A DNA stretch of 64,000 nucleotides from Acidobacteriota bacterium (lineage in GTDB: Bacteria > Acidobacteriota > Vicinamibacteria > Vicinamibacterales > UBA2999): assembly GCA_030697165.1 (NCBI GenBank), contig JAUYQQ010000008.1, positions 67,001-131,000 of the forward strand, given 5' to 3'. Positions 17,108 to 25,321 of this stretch are shown piece after piece (the first letter of the stretch is position 1; every line of letters begins with the position of its first letter). The notes under the pieces are model-generated. The model did no database searches and was not told the DNA's origin. It saw only the letters and a program-made list of their open reading frames with translations. The translations under genes were made by a program, and so were the position numbers.

Positions 17108-18500
17108 GCACCCGATCTCGCGGCGGGACATCGATGCAGATGCCCTTAAAGTGTTGTACCGATTGAACGAAGGGGGCTACACGGCCTACCTGGTCGGCGG
17201 CAGCGTCCGCGACCTCCTGCTCAGCCGCCGGCCCAAAGACTTCGACATTGGCACCTCGGCCCATCCCTACCAGGTCAAGAAGCTTTTCCGGAACTGTTGG
17301 ATCATCGGCCGCCGCTTTCGCCTGGCCCACGTCCGGTTCGGCCTGAAGGCCATCGAAGTCGCCACCTTCCGCAAGATTATTCCTGCCGGCTCCGAAGGCG
17401 AACCGGCCGAGGTGCCGTCGCCACATGCGACCGACGCGGCCGACCTCCTGATCAAGCACGACAACACCTTCGGCACGCCGGAGGAGGATGCCTTCCGCCG
17501 CGACTTCACCATCAATGCGCTCTTCTACGACATCGCCAACTTCTCGATCATCGACTACGTCGGTGGCCTGCAGGACCTGAAAGACGGACTGATCCGCTGC
17601 ATCGGCGATCCCAACGAGCGCTTCCAGGAAGATCCCGTCCGCATGCTCCGCGCCATCGTCATGGCGTCGCGCCTGGGCTTCCGGATCGACGAGCCGGTGG
17701 TCGAGGCCATTGCCACCCATCGCAAGCTGATGGCGACGGCCTCGCCGGCACGCCTGATCGAGGAGTACTACAAGATCCTGCGTTCGGGCGCCGCCGAAGT
17801 GACCTTCCGCGCCCTGGCCGAACATCGCCTGCTCGAGCCGGTGACGCCCGAAATCCAGCGCGGCGCGAAGAACGTGGCGCTGTGGGAAAGCCTGGCGGCG
17901 CTCGACGCCTACCGCCGCAAGTTCGAGGCGGCGCCGGCGACCATGCGCAACTCGATCCTGCTGGGAGCGCTGCTGCTGCCGCTGGGATTGATGCCCAAGA
18001 AGTCGCACAGCAAGTTTGATGGGGACGACGAAGACGGCGAAACCGACGGCAATCGTGAGCCAGCCGCGGAAGACCCGCCTCTACGACTCGCTGAGGCCGT
18101 CAAGTCCCACAAGTCGCGCTTCACGCGGCCACCGAAGGAACCCATCCTGAAGATCGGATCGCTGCCAATCGCGCGCGGTGACACCGAGCGGCTGCGCCAG
18201 ATCCTGTCGTTGCAAAGCCGTATTGCCGACCTCGAGACGTCGCCGAAGGCCAAGCGCGCGCTGATGCACCGCGGGCCGTTCGAGGATGCGCTGACGTGGT
18301 TCGAGATCCACGGCAACGCACCCGCCGTGCTGGAACACTGGAAGGGATTCATCGAGGCGCTGGGGCCCGACGCGCTGCGCCCGCCGCCGCACGAGCCGGG
18401 CGCGCCAGCCACGGAAGGCCGCGCCCCGGGCACGAACCGGCGGCGCCGGGGACGGCGCCGGGGACGGCGGAGTTTCAACAACAAACCACCCGAATCGTAG
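17076..18500 (+). CDS. pcnB: Poly(A) polymerase I
   Basis: Class II nucleotidyltransferase adding 3' adenylate tails to RNA, which promotes decay. 474 residues. Active-site motifs are YLVGGSVRDLLL (39-50) and the metal-binding DFDIGT (55-60). The segment IIGRRFRLAHVRF (76-88) fits the signature separating bacterial poly(A) polymerases from CCA-adding enzymes. RRDFTINALFYD and DPVRMLRAI are also conserved. The C-terminus is very basic (RRRRGRRRGRR), suited to RNA binding. The start is ATG at 17076, inside the upstream DUF2161 gene. A hairpin (18505-18524) just after the stop may terminate transcription. Confidence 0.9.
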   Translation: MTEPVIVPRAEHPISRRDIDADALKVLYRLNEGGYTAYLVGGSVRDLLLSRRPKDFDIGTSAHPYQVKKLFRNCWIIGRRFRLAHVRFGLKAIEVATFRKIIPAGSEGEPAEVPSPHATDAADLLIKHDNTFGTPEEDAFRRDFTINALFYDIANFSIIDYVGGLQDLKDGLIRCIGDPNERFQEDPVRMLRAIVMASRLGFRIDEPVVEAIATHRKLMATASPARLIEEYYKILRSGAAEVTFRALAEHRLLEPVTPEIQRGAKNVALWESLAALDAYRRKFEAAPATMRNSILLGALLLPLGLMPKKSHSKFDGDDEDGETDGNREPAAEDPPLRLAEAVKSHKSRFTRPPKEPILKIGSLPIARGDTERLRQILSLQSRIADLETSPKAKRALMHRGPFEDALTWFEIHGNAPAVLEHWKGFIEALGPDALRPPPHEPGAPATEGRAPGTNRRRRGRRRGRRSFNNKPPES

Positions 18501-18504
18501 GAAC

Positions 18505-18524
18505 GGCGGCACTAAAGTGCCGCC
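18505..18524. terminator. Perfect hairpin between convergent pcnB and serC
   Basis: GGCGGCAC, loop TAAA, GTGCCGCC: an 8-bp perfect stem 4 bp past the pcnB stop and 9 bp before the serC stop. It could terminate both genes. No T-tract follows, so it may instead be a dispersed palindromic repeat of the same class as 27459-27486 and 49186-49203. Confidence 0.55.
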
Positions 18525-18533
18525 CTCCTGGCA

Positions 18534-19622
18534 TTACCCGTTCTTCTTTTCGAACTCCTGCATGAACGCGACGAGGGCGTCGATGCCGGCTTCCGGGAAC
18601 GCGTTATAGATCGACGCGCGCATGCCGCCGACCGAGCGGTGGCCCTTCAGGCCGTCCAGCCCTGCCGCCGTTGATTCCTTCACGAAGGTCTTCTCGAGGT
18701 CTTCGCTCGGCAGCCGGAACGTGATGTTCATGCGTGAGCGGCTGGCCTTGTCGGCGGTGCCGCGATAGAAGCCGCTTCGGTCGATCTCCGCATACAGCTT
18801 GGCGGCCTTGCGCGTGTTGACGGCGTTGATGGCGTCGAGCCCGCCCTGCGCCAGGCCCCACTTCATCACCAGGCCCATCAGATAAATGCCAAAACACGGC
18901 GGGGTGTTGTACATCGAGCCATTCTCGGCATGCACAGCGTAATTGAGCATGGTGTGCAGCGACTTCTGCGACCGCGCCAGCAGGTCTTCGCGGATGATCA
19001 CCAACGTGACGCCCGAGGGGCCGAGGTTCTTCTGCGCGCCCGCGTAGATCAGGCCGTACTTCGACACGTCGATCGGCCGGCTGAACATGTCCGATGAGGT
19101 GTCCGCGACGAGCGGCGCATCCGCCACGGCCGGCTCGGCCGGCCATTCGGTGCCGAACAGCGTGTTGTTGGTGGTCATGTGGACGTACGCGGCACCCGGC
19201 GTCAGCTTGATCTCGGCCGGGCTCGGGAGGCGCGAGAAATTATCGCTCTCGGTCGTGGCCGCAATGTTCACGGTGCCCACGCGCTGCGCTTCTTTCACGG
19301 CCTTCTGCGACCACGCGCCGGTGACGATGTAGTCGGCGGTGGCGCCGGCGGTCAGCAGGTTGAGCGGCACCATCGAGAACTGCATGGAAGCGCCGCCCTG
19401 CAGGAACAGCACCTTGTAATTCGCCGGCACCTTGCCGAGCGCGCGGACATCGGCTTCGGTCTTGGCCAGGATGTCCTCGAACGTTTTTGAACGGTGGCTG
19501 ATCTCGAGCACCGACATGCCGACGCCCGGCAGTTCGATCAGGTTGCGCTGGGCTTCTTCGAGAACCGGAACCGGCAACACGGCCGGTCCTGCGGAAAAGT
19601 TATAGATGCGGTTGGTAGACAT
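18534..19622 (-). CDS. serC: Phosphoserine aminotransferase
   Basis: PLP enzyme converting 3-phosphohydroxypyruvate to 3-phosphoserine, second step of serine synthesis. 362 residues. The opening RIYNFSAGPAVLPVPVLEEA is diagnostic. The PLP lysine is in YAGAQKNLGPSG, with phosphate-binding MLNYAVHAENGSMYNTPP and a closing GHRSVGGMRASIYNA. I take ATG at 19622 (MSTNRIYNF) as the start; the frame extends 9 codons upstream to 19649. It is the last gene of a DUF1015-serA-serC run on the minus strand, separated from serA by a 109-bp gap holding a repeat. Confidence 0.96.
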   Translation of the reverse strand: MSTNRIYNFSAGPAVLPVPVLEEAQRNLIELPGVGMSVLEISHRSKTFEDILAKTEADVRALGKVPANYKVLFLQGGASMQFSMVPLNLLTAGATADYIVTGAWSQKAVKEAQRVGTVNIAATTESDNFSRLPSPAEIKLTPGAAYVHMTTNNTLFGTEWPAEPAVADAPLVADTSSDMFSRPIDVSKYGLIYAGAQKNLGPSGVTLVIIREDLLARSQKSLHTMLNYAVHAENGSMYNTPPCFGIYLMGLVMKWGLAQGGLDAINAVNTRKAAKLYAEIDRSGFYRGTADKASRSRMNITFRLPSEDLEKTFVKESTAAGLDGLKGHRSVGGMRASIYNAFPEAGIDALVAFMQEFEKKNG

Positions 19623-19644
19623 GGTTTGAGGGCCCGAAATGCAT

Positions 19645-19722
19645 GACACGGAAACACGAAATCACGGAAACGGCCAAGTCTAGATTCTATCTGGTCGGCG
19701 CTTCGGTGTTTCGGTGTTTCTG
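19645..19722. repeat. CGGAAACAC-family inverted repeat
   Basis: The left arm ACACGGAAACACGAAATCAC and the right arm CTTCGGTGTTTCGGTGTTTC are imperfect inverse complements. It separates co-directional serA and serC, so it may lower or modulate serC expression relative to serA. Confidence 0.65.
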
Positions 19723-19731
19723 GGGGAGTAT

Positions 19732-20955
19732 TTACGCAAGTTTCACCAGTTGCAGATCAAGAATATCGGCATTGCCCGACTGCATGGCATCCATCGCCCT
19801 CGGTGAGGGCGCGCCATCGAGGTTGATGCGAGCCACGGCCGCGTGCGCGCCGTCGAAAATGATGTTCTCGGTTTCCTGCACGTTGATGCGGGCGACCCGC
19901 AGGTACTCGAAGACGTGCGCGAGCACGCCGGGCTTGTCGCGGTGGCGCACCACTAGCATGTGGGTGGCCGGCGTCAACTTGGCGAGGTTCACCACGTTGG
20001 GCACCTTGCCGGTGTCCTTGTAGGTGGTGATGATGCGGACGGTCTCCGCGGCGATCGCCTCCTGCGCCTGATCGGTGGAAGCGCCGATGTGGTGGGTGCC
20101 ATACACGCCGGGCTGCGACACCAGTGGGTCGGCAAACGCGGCGGTCGCCTCGGCCGGCTCGTTGGCAAACACGTCGAGGCCCACGCGCAGGCCGTTCTCC
20201 TTCACCGCCGCCTCGAGGGCCGCGTAGTCGACCACTTCGCCACGGGCGGTGTTGATGAAGGTGGCGCCCTGCTTCGCGTGCGCCAGCAGTTCGGCGTTCA
20301 CGAAGTTGCGGGTGTCTTTCGTCAGCGCGAGGTGGACGCTCAGGATGTCGGACTTGGCCACCAATTCCTCGGCCGTGACCACGACCTTGACGCCGAAGGC
20401 CTGCTCGGCGTGTGCCCGCGCCGCGGCATCCTCGGTGAACCGGCGGCTCCACACCAGCACCGGCATGCCGAACGCGCGCGCCCGCGCCGCCACTTCCTGC
20501 CCGATGTGGCCGAAACCGATCAGCCCCAGCGTCTGGCCCAACAGGCCGCGCGCTTTCGAGAACTCCTTCTTATTCCACGTCCCCGCCCGCAGCTCGGCGA
20601 CGTTGTCGGGAATGCGGCGATCCACCGACAGGATCAGGCCCATGGCGAGCTCGGCGACGGCCACCGAGTTCTTGCCCGGGCAGTTCGAGACGTAGATGCC
20701 CCGTTTCGACGCACCGGCCACATCAATGGTGTTCACGCCCGCGCCCGCCCGGACGATCAGCGACAGCCCGCCCGCGTCCAGCATCGGTTCGGTCACCTTG
20801 GTCGAGCGCACCACCAGCACCGGCGCGCCGCTCTGCTTGATGGCCGCGATCAGGCTGTCGCCACTTGCGTCGGGCTGGAAGATCACGTCGCAACCGGCGG
20901 CCGTCAGGCCGTCAAGGCCGGACTTCTCGAACTTGTCAGCGATCAGAACCTTCAC
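19732..20955 (-). CDS. serA: D-3-phosphoglycerate dehydrogenase
   Basis: Oxidises 3-phosphoglycerate with NAD+, the first step of serine synthesis. 407 residues. The N-terminal substrate lobe (KVLIADKFEKSGLDGL) is followed by the nucleotide fold with GLIGFGHIGQEVAARARAFG. The catalytic His lies in YGTHHIGAST, and NTARGEVVDY is conserved. A C-terminal ACT domain occupies about 335-405 (MLVVRHRDKPGVLAHVFEYL), suggesting serine feedback, without the intervening domain of the longest forms. The start is GTG at 20955, 8 bp after the DUF1015 stop, indicating one operon. Confidence 0.95.
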   Translation of the reverse strand: MKVLIADKFEKSGLDGLTAAGCDVIFQPDASGDSLIAAIKQSGAPVLVVRSTKVTEPMLDAGGLSLIVRAGAGVNTIDVAGASKRGIYVSNCPGKNSVAVAELAMGLILSVDRRIPDNVAELRAGTWNKKEFSKARGLLGQTLGLIGFGHIGQEVAARARAFGMPVLVWSRRFTEDAAARAHAEQAFGVKVVVTAEELVAKSDILSVHLALTKDTRNFVNAELLAHAKQGATFINTARGEVVDYAALEAAVKENGLRVGLDVFANEPAEATAAFADPLVSQPGVYGTHHIGASTDQAQEAIAAETVRIITTYKDTGKVPNVVNLAKLTPATHMLVVRHRDKPGVLAHVFEYLRVARINVQETENIIFDGAHAAVARINLDGAPSPRAMDAMQSGNADILDLQLVKLA

Positions 20956-20963
20956 GGGAATAC

Positions 20964-22160
20964 CTACAGGAGATGCGACAAGAGACCGTCGCGCAGCTTG
21001 GGTTCGAACCAGGTGGACTTGGGTGGCATGATCTCGCCCGCGTCCGAGACGCGCATCAGATCTTCGACCGACACCGGGAACATCGAAAACGCCACCGCGA
21101 ACGCCTTGCTGTCAACCAGTTGCTCGAGCGCCGAGGTGCCGCGAATGCCGCCGACGAAGTCGATCCGCTTGTCGGTGCGCACGTCGTGGATGCCCAACAC
21201 CGGCTCGAGAATCGTCGACTCCAGGATGTCGACGTCGAGCGCGGCGACGCCGGCCGGCAGCGTAAGGGTGTGCCAGGCGCCGGCCAGGTACATCGCGACC
21301 TGGCCCTTGCGAGCCGGCGTGGCCGGACCGCCGTCAGTCACGGTCAGCCGCCGCTTGAGCGACGCCAGGAACTCGCCGGCGGTCAGGCCGTACAGGTCGC
21401 GCACCACGCGGTTGTATGGCAGCACCTGCATCTGGTTGTCGGGGAACGCCACAGCGAGAACGCGGTCTCGTTCACCGGCACCCTTGCCGGCGAGCGAACG
21501 GCGGGTGCGGGCGGCGCTGGCCGCGCGGTGGTGACCATCGGCGATATACAGGCTGTCGAGCGCCGCGAACGCCTCCACGATCTGCGCATTCACGACGGCC
21601 GGCACGCGCCACACCTGGTGGCGGACGCCGTCCGGCGCGACGATGTCGTACAGCGGGTCGTCCAGGACCGCCCGCGACACCGCCTCGTCCACGGCGGGCG
21701 ACGACCGGTGCGTCAGGAACACCGGGCCCGTCTGCGCGCCAATCGCCAGCATGTGCCGCGTGCGATCGTCTTCCTTGTCGGGCCGGGTCTTCTCGTGTTT
21801 CTTGATCAGGCCGCGATCGTATTCGTCGATCGAAAAACACGCCGCCACACCGGACTGGACATGGCTGCCCATGTGGAGGCGGTACACGTAGAAGCTGGCC
21901 GCCTCTTCCTCGACCAGGGGCGCCTGCTCTTTCAGCCGCGCGAAGTTCTTCGCCGCAAGGTCGTAAACCGCATCAGCGTGCGCGTCGGCGCCGGCGGGCA
22001 AATCGATCTCGGGCCGCGACACCCGCAGGAAGCTCAGCGGGTTGCCCTCGGCCAACGCCCGGGCCTCTTCGGTACTCACCACGTCGTACGGCACCGACGC
22101 AACGGCGGCGGCCGCCTTGGGCGCCGGCCGCAGCGCCCGGAAGGGGTAGATGGCTGACAT
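20964..22160 (-). CDS. DUF1015 protein in the serine operon
   Basis: A 398-residue cytosolic DUF1015 protein. The N-terminus YPFRALRPAP, then VPYDVVSTEEARAL, is family-typical. The segment YIADGHHRAASAA (205-217) resembles the DGxHR motif of ParB/sulfiredoxin-fold enzymes, a superfamily that includes the archaeal free-serine kinase SerK. It lies directly upstream of serA and serC with an 8-bp gap. From memory, clostridia have the same DUF1015-serA-serC neighbourhood. That suggests a serine-related role, possibly as a kinase or regulator, but this is inference. The start is ATG at 22160. Confidence 0.85.
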   Translation of the reverse strand: MSAIYPFRALRPAPKAAAAVASVPYDVVSTEEARALAEGNPLSFLRVSRPEIDLPAGADAHADAVYDLAAKNFARLKEQAPLVEEEAASFYVYRLHMGSHVQSGVAACFSIDEYDRGLIKKHEKTRPDKEDDRTRHMLAIGAQTGPVFLTHRSSPAVDEAVSRAVLDDPLYDIVAPDGVRHQVWRVPAVVNAQIVEAFAALDSLYIADGHHRAASAARTRRSLAGKGAGERDRVLAVAFPDNQMQVLPYNRVVRDLYGLTAGEFLASLKRRLTVTDGGPATPARKGQVAMYLAGAWHTLTLPAGVAALDVDILESTILEPVLGIHDVRTDKRIDFVGGIRGTSALEQLVDSKAFAVAFSMFPVSVEDLMRVSDAGEIMPPKSTWFEPKLRDGLLSHLL

Positions 22161-22175
22161 GCTTCTGAATTATCG

Positions 22176-22230
22176 AACAGGAGGGGAGGAGATCAGGAGT
22201 TGTTTTTCTCCTAAGCTCCTGGTCTCTTGT
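22176..22230. repeat. AGGAG-family inverted repeat, copy 3
   Basis: The left arm is AACAGGAGGGGAGGAGATCA and the right arm CTCCTAAGCTCCTGGTCTCT. It lies between two co-directional minus-strand genes, upstream of the DUF1015-serA-serC run and downstream of the M23 peptidase stop. Confidence 0.82.
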
Positions 22231-22235
22231 GAAAC

Positions 22236-23486
22236 TTAGTTGTTGGCGGCGCGGGCGGCCGGCGAGCTGAACAGCAGCGACATGTAACGGTCGCGCTCGG
22301 ACGAGAACACGTTCTGCAGTCCGGCCGGAACGGGATCGCCGGGCGGCATGTTGCGGTGCTCGAGAACCGGGTTCACGTACCGCCCGCCCTTCTTCAAGCC
22401 GTAGTGCAGGTGAGGCCCGGTTGCGAGGCCGGTCATGCCGACCAGGCCGACCAGCTGGCCCTGGCTGATTCGCGCGCCCTGGCGAACCGCAATCGACGAC
22501 AGGTGCAAATACTCCGTCTCGTACCCGTTCGGGTGCCGCACCTTCACCGTTCGCCCGCCGCCGTTGGTCCAGCCGGCCAGCGTGACGACGCCGGGGGCGA
22601 CCGAAACCACCGGGGCACCGGTGTTGGCACTGTAGTCCACGCCGTTGTGGGCGCGCGCGTAGCCGAGCACGGGATGCTTGCGCGAAGTCGAGAATCGCGA
22701 GGTCACGCGCGGTTCGAACTTGAGCGGCGACTTCAGGAAGAAGCGCTTCAGCGAGCGACCCTGATCGTCGTAGTACGCCGCCGCGCCGCCCTCGGGCGTG
22801 AAGCGGATGGCGCGCAGCTGGCGGCCGACGTTCACGAACTCCGCGGCCAGGATGGGGCCATAGCCCGCCAGCTTGCCTTCGCGGGTCTGGCGCTCGACCA
22901 GCAGTCGGAAACTGTCGCCGGGCTGCAGGCCGGAGTTGAAGTCAATCTCGCCCGAGAACACATCGGCCAGTCCGAGCGCCAGGTCAATGCGTTCGCCTGC
23001 CTTGTCGAGCGCGGCCGACAGCGAGTTGGTGTCGCGATCGATCGCGCCTTCCACCATCACCACGGCCGTTTCCTTGGGGATGGGTTCGATCGCAGTGTGG
23101 AACCGCGGTGTGCCGTCGAGGGATCCGCGCGTCGCGGTCAGCCGCCGGTCGCCGTCAATTTCGTACTCGAAGCGGCGGACGCGGCCATCGAGCAGGCGAT
23201 CGATCAGGTAGGCCTGGCCGGCGCGGATGCGCCGCAGGTCGAACGCGCCGCCGATCGACGCCACCAGCACGGCCTTCTCGGGCCCTTCGATCAGGTGGCG
23301 ATCGAGCACCGCTGCAATGGTGGTACGCATGGGCACGAGCCCGGTCAGGTAGTCGGCATCACGCGCGAGCGCGATGTCGGTGCCGAGGCGTGCGATCGAG
23401 ACCGGATTGGCCGCCGACAGCCACATGGGCAGTGACGCGGCGGCGACAAGCAGGACGACAGCCGGGACCAGGAACCGTTTGCGCAT
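22236..23486 (-). CDS. M23 family murein endopeptidase
   Basis: Exported or membrane-anchored zinc peptidase that cuts peptidoglycan cross-links, similar to MepM. 416 residues from ATG at 23486. An N-terminal hydrophobic helix (RFLVPAVVLLVAAASLPMW) anchors or exports it. A middle region (about 60-270) resembles the non-catalytic domain of MepM. The LytM domain at about 280-390 has ligands in AHNGVDYSA and GPHLHYGL, and VAPGVVTLAGW is conserved. The open frame extends to 23543, but the extra residues add no recognisable feature. It is followed on the same strand by serine genes and preceded by the PEGA pseudokinase. Confidence 0.9.
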   Translation of the reverse strand: MRKRFLVPAVVLLVAAASLPMWLSAANPVSIARLGTDIALARDADYLTGLVPMRTTIAAVLDRHLIEGPEKAVLVASIGGAFDLRRIRAGQAYLIDRLLDGRVRRFEYEIDGDRRLTATRGSLDGTPRFHTAIEPIPKETAVVMVEGAIDRDTNSLSAALDKAGERIDLALGLADVFSGEIDFNSGLQPGDSFRLLVERQTREGKLAGYGPILAAEFVNVGRQLRAIRFTPEGGAAAYYDDQGRSLKRFFLKSPLKFEPRVTSRFSTSRKHPVLGYARAHNGVDYSANTGAPVVSVAPGVVTLAGWTNGGGRTVKVRHPNGYETEYLHLSSIAVRQGARISQGQLVGLVGMTGLATGPHLHYGLKKGGRYVNPVLEHRNMPPGDPVPAGLQNVFSSERDRYMSLLFSSPAARAANN

Positions 23487-23546
23487 TTTGGAAAGGACGG
23501 CCGATCCTAACAGAAAGCACCGTGCAAATGCATGCAAAAACACGGG

Positions 23547-25085
23547 TTAGCGCCGAGGTAAGGGGACGACCAGCTGCGCAGTAATGCCCGCGTCGATACG
23601 GACAGACTGGGTAACTTTGCGGCCACCAGATGCCTCGAGCACCACCTGGTGGTCGCCCGGGGCCAGGTCGCGAACCGTCACCGGCGTCGTCCCCCGGTTT
23701 TGGCCATCGATGGTCACCCGCGCGCCGGGCGGGTCGCTGCGCACGTCCAGGCCGCCCGTCTGGGCCACGTTCTGCAACTCGATGTACTGCGCGGTTTGCA
23801 CACCGGCCTGGATGGTCAGCGGAATGACGCGCGGTTCGGACTTGCCGCTCTGGACCTCGAGCACATACGCGCCCGACGGCAGCGAGAGGGTGAGCGGAGT
23901 CACGCCGCGTTCCTCTCCATCGATCGAGACGCGGGCCGCCACCGGCCGCGACTGCACGACCAGTTCGCCTTCGCCGGCGCGGGGCCCGCCGGAATCGCGG
24001 GTCCAGAGCCACAGGACCACGCCCGATAGCGCGATCACGAAGAGCATCAGCGCGAGCACCAACGGGTTTCGTGCCAGAGGTGCCAGAGGTGCCAGAGGTG
24101 CCAGGGGTGCCAGGGGTGCCTCGGGGGCGCTGGTGCCGAGTGCCGGTGCTACTGGGGTCGAGGCCGTGGGCGACTGCTCGAGCAGTGCGCCGACCTTGGC
24201 GACCCACTCGTCGAGGGCCGGGGACGAAGTCACGTAGGCACGATCGCTCGCCAGCACCGACTCGAACGCCACCTGGGCCTCGTGCGGCGACTGGAACGAG
24301 TTGCTGATGTCGAACTGCAGGGCGCGCGTCAGCCAGCTCGACAGTGCTTTTGAAAGCGGTGCCTTCGACAACGGTGCCGTCTCGCCGGCGCGGTGCTCGA
24401 CGGCCGAGTCGACGAGCGCGGACAGCTGGTTCGGGTATTCGTCCTCGGCCAGCGAACGGCCGAGCAGCAGCGACAGCGCGACCACGCCAATGGCATGGGC
24501 GTCGGCGCGCGGGTTGGCGCGCGGCAGGCCCGCCGATGGCGCCATGGTCACGCGGAAGTCGCGCCACAGCCGCTCGCGCCCGAAGTTCAACTTCTCGAGC
24601 GCCGGCCCAAACGCATGCTCCGCGATCACGAGCCGGCCCTGCGGCGTCACGATCAGCCGGTCGGGCGCCAGCGCACCAATGGCGGTCTCACGATTGTGGC
24701 GGCCAAACAGCGCGACCGCCGGCAGCAGCTGCCGCAGCAGGCCAATCACGACGGTGATATCGAGCGGCAGCCCGGTTGACGAAGCGACGGCCAGCATCTG
24801 CGAGAGGCGCCACCCGCCGGTGTCGTCGGAGACGAGCGTCAGCCGATCGGCTGACGGCCGATCGAGACGCCGCAGGTGCACGTAGGAGGCATGGCGGACG
24901 GCGGCAAACCGCGCCACGCGGTCGGCGAGCGCCGACACGAACCCGGCATGTTCGACGAGTGCCGGCGCCAGCTCGAGAATCTCGACTTCGTCGCCGCTAT
25001 CTGGATCGAGCCCGCGCACACGACGGCCAAAGCCATCGACGGCGCCGAGAGTGGGTTCGCTGACAGCTGGGAGCACTCGGATCAT
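23547..25085 (-). CDS. Pseudokinase-like protein with membrane helix and two PEGA domains
   Basis: 512 residues. The N-terminal half (about 20-280) has the layout of a bacterial Ser/Thr kinase but lacks its catalytic residues: the HRDxKxxN loop is IGALAPDRLIV and the DFG is EHAFG (157-160). One membrane helix spans about 341-361, preceded by an APLAPLAP run (323-337) encoded by a 9-bp tandem repeat. Two C-terminal PEGA domains follow (about 374-438 and 445-510; SRPVAARVSIDGEERGVTPL and SDPPGARVTIDGQNRGTTPV). It could be a cytoplasmic scaffold with a surface-binding exterior. The start is ATG at 25085. Confidence 0.75.
   Translation of the reverse strand: MIRVLPAVSEPTLGAVDGFGRRVRGLDPDSGDEVEILELAPALVEHAGFVSALADRVARFAAVRHASYVHLRRLDRPSADRLTLVSDDTGGWRLSQMLAVASSTGLPLDITVVIGLLRQLLPAVALFGRHNRETAIGALAPDRLIVTPQGRLVIAEHAFGPALEKLNFGRERLWRDFRVTMAPSAGLPRANPRADAHAIGVVALSLLLGRSLAEDEYPNQLSALVDSAVEHRAGETAPLSKAPLSKALSSWLTRALQFDISNSFQSPHEAQVAFESVLASDRAYVTSSPALDEWVAKVGALLEQSPTASTPVAPALGTSAPEAPLAPLAPLAPLAPLARNPLVLALMLFVIALSGVVLWLWTRDSGGPRAGEGELVVQSRPVAARVSIDGEERGVTPLTLSLPSGAYVLEVQSGKSEPRVIPLTIQAGVQTAQYIELQNVAQTGGLDVRSDPPGARVTIDGQNRGTTPVTVRDLAPGDHQVVLEASGGRKVTQSVRIDAGITAQLVVPLPRR
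24071..24115. repeat. 9-bp tandem repeat inside the pseudokinase gene
   Basis: Five head-to-tail copies of GTGCCAGAG/GTGCCAGGG, encoding on the minus strand the (Ala-Pro-Leu)n linker just before the membrane helix. Length variation would change linker length without a frameshift. Confidence 0.9.
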
Positions 25086-25321
25086 GGTGCAACGGCCCTT
25101 CCAGACTCGGTGGGATGGGCGTGGCTATGCTAACCCGAAGCAGGCCAGCCAGTTACCGGAAAAGCCGAGCGAACTTGGCCACAACCCGGCCGACGAATTT
25201 CTCCGGCCGGCGACAGTAGGGTAATCACAGGAGTTCAGGAGACCATGAGCTAACCAGGTCAAACCGGTGAACTCCTTAACTCCTGAACTCTTGTTACTTC
25301 CCGGGTTACGATCCGATCGAA
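25086..25321. other. Divergent intergenic region
   Basis: 236 bp between the pseudokinase and rmuC starts. The right half contains AGGAG-family copy 4. In the left half (25086-25225) I see only GC-rich sequence with CTCCGGCCGGCGAC and no promoter I can defend. Confidence 0.5.
25226..25295. repeat. AGGAG-family inverted repeat, copy 4
   Basis: The left arm is CACAGGAGTTCAGGAGACCA and the right arm CTTAACTCCTGAACTCTTGT. It ends 26 bp before the rmuC start in a divergent gap and would be part of the rmuC leader or promoter. Confidence 0.85.

Noticed and set aside
24071-24115. Possible CRISPR or VNTR outside genes
   Set aside because: The 9-bp units lie wholly inside an open gene and encode a linker; there are no spacers.
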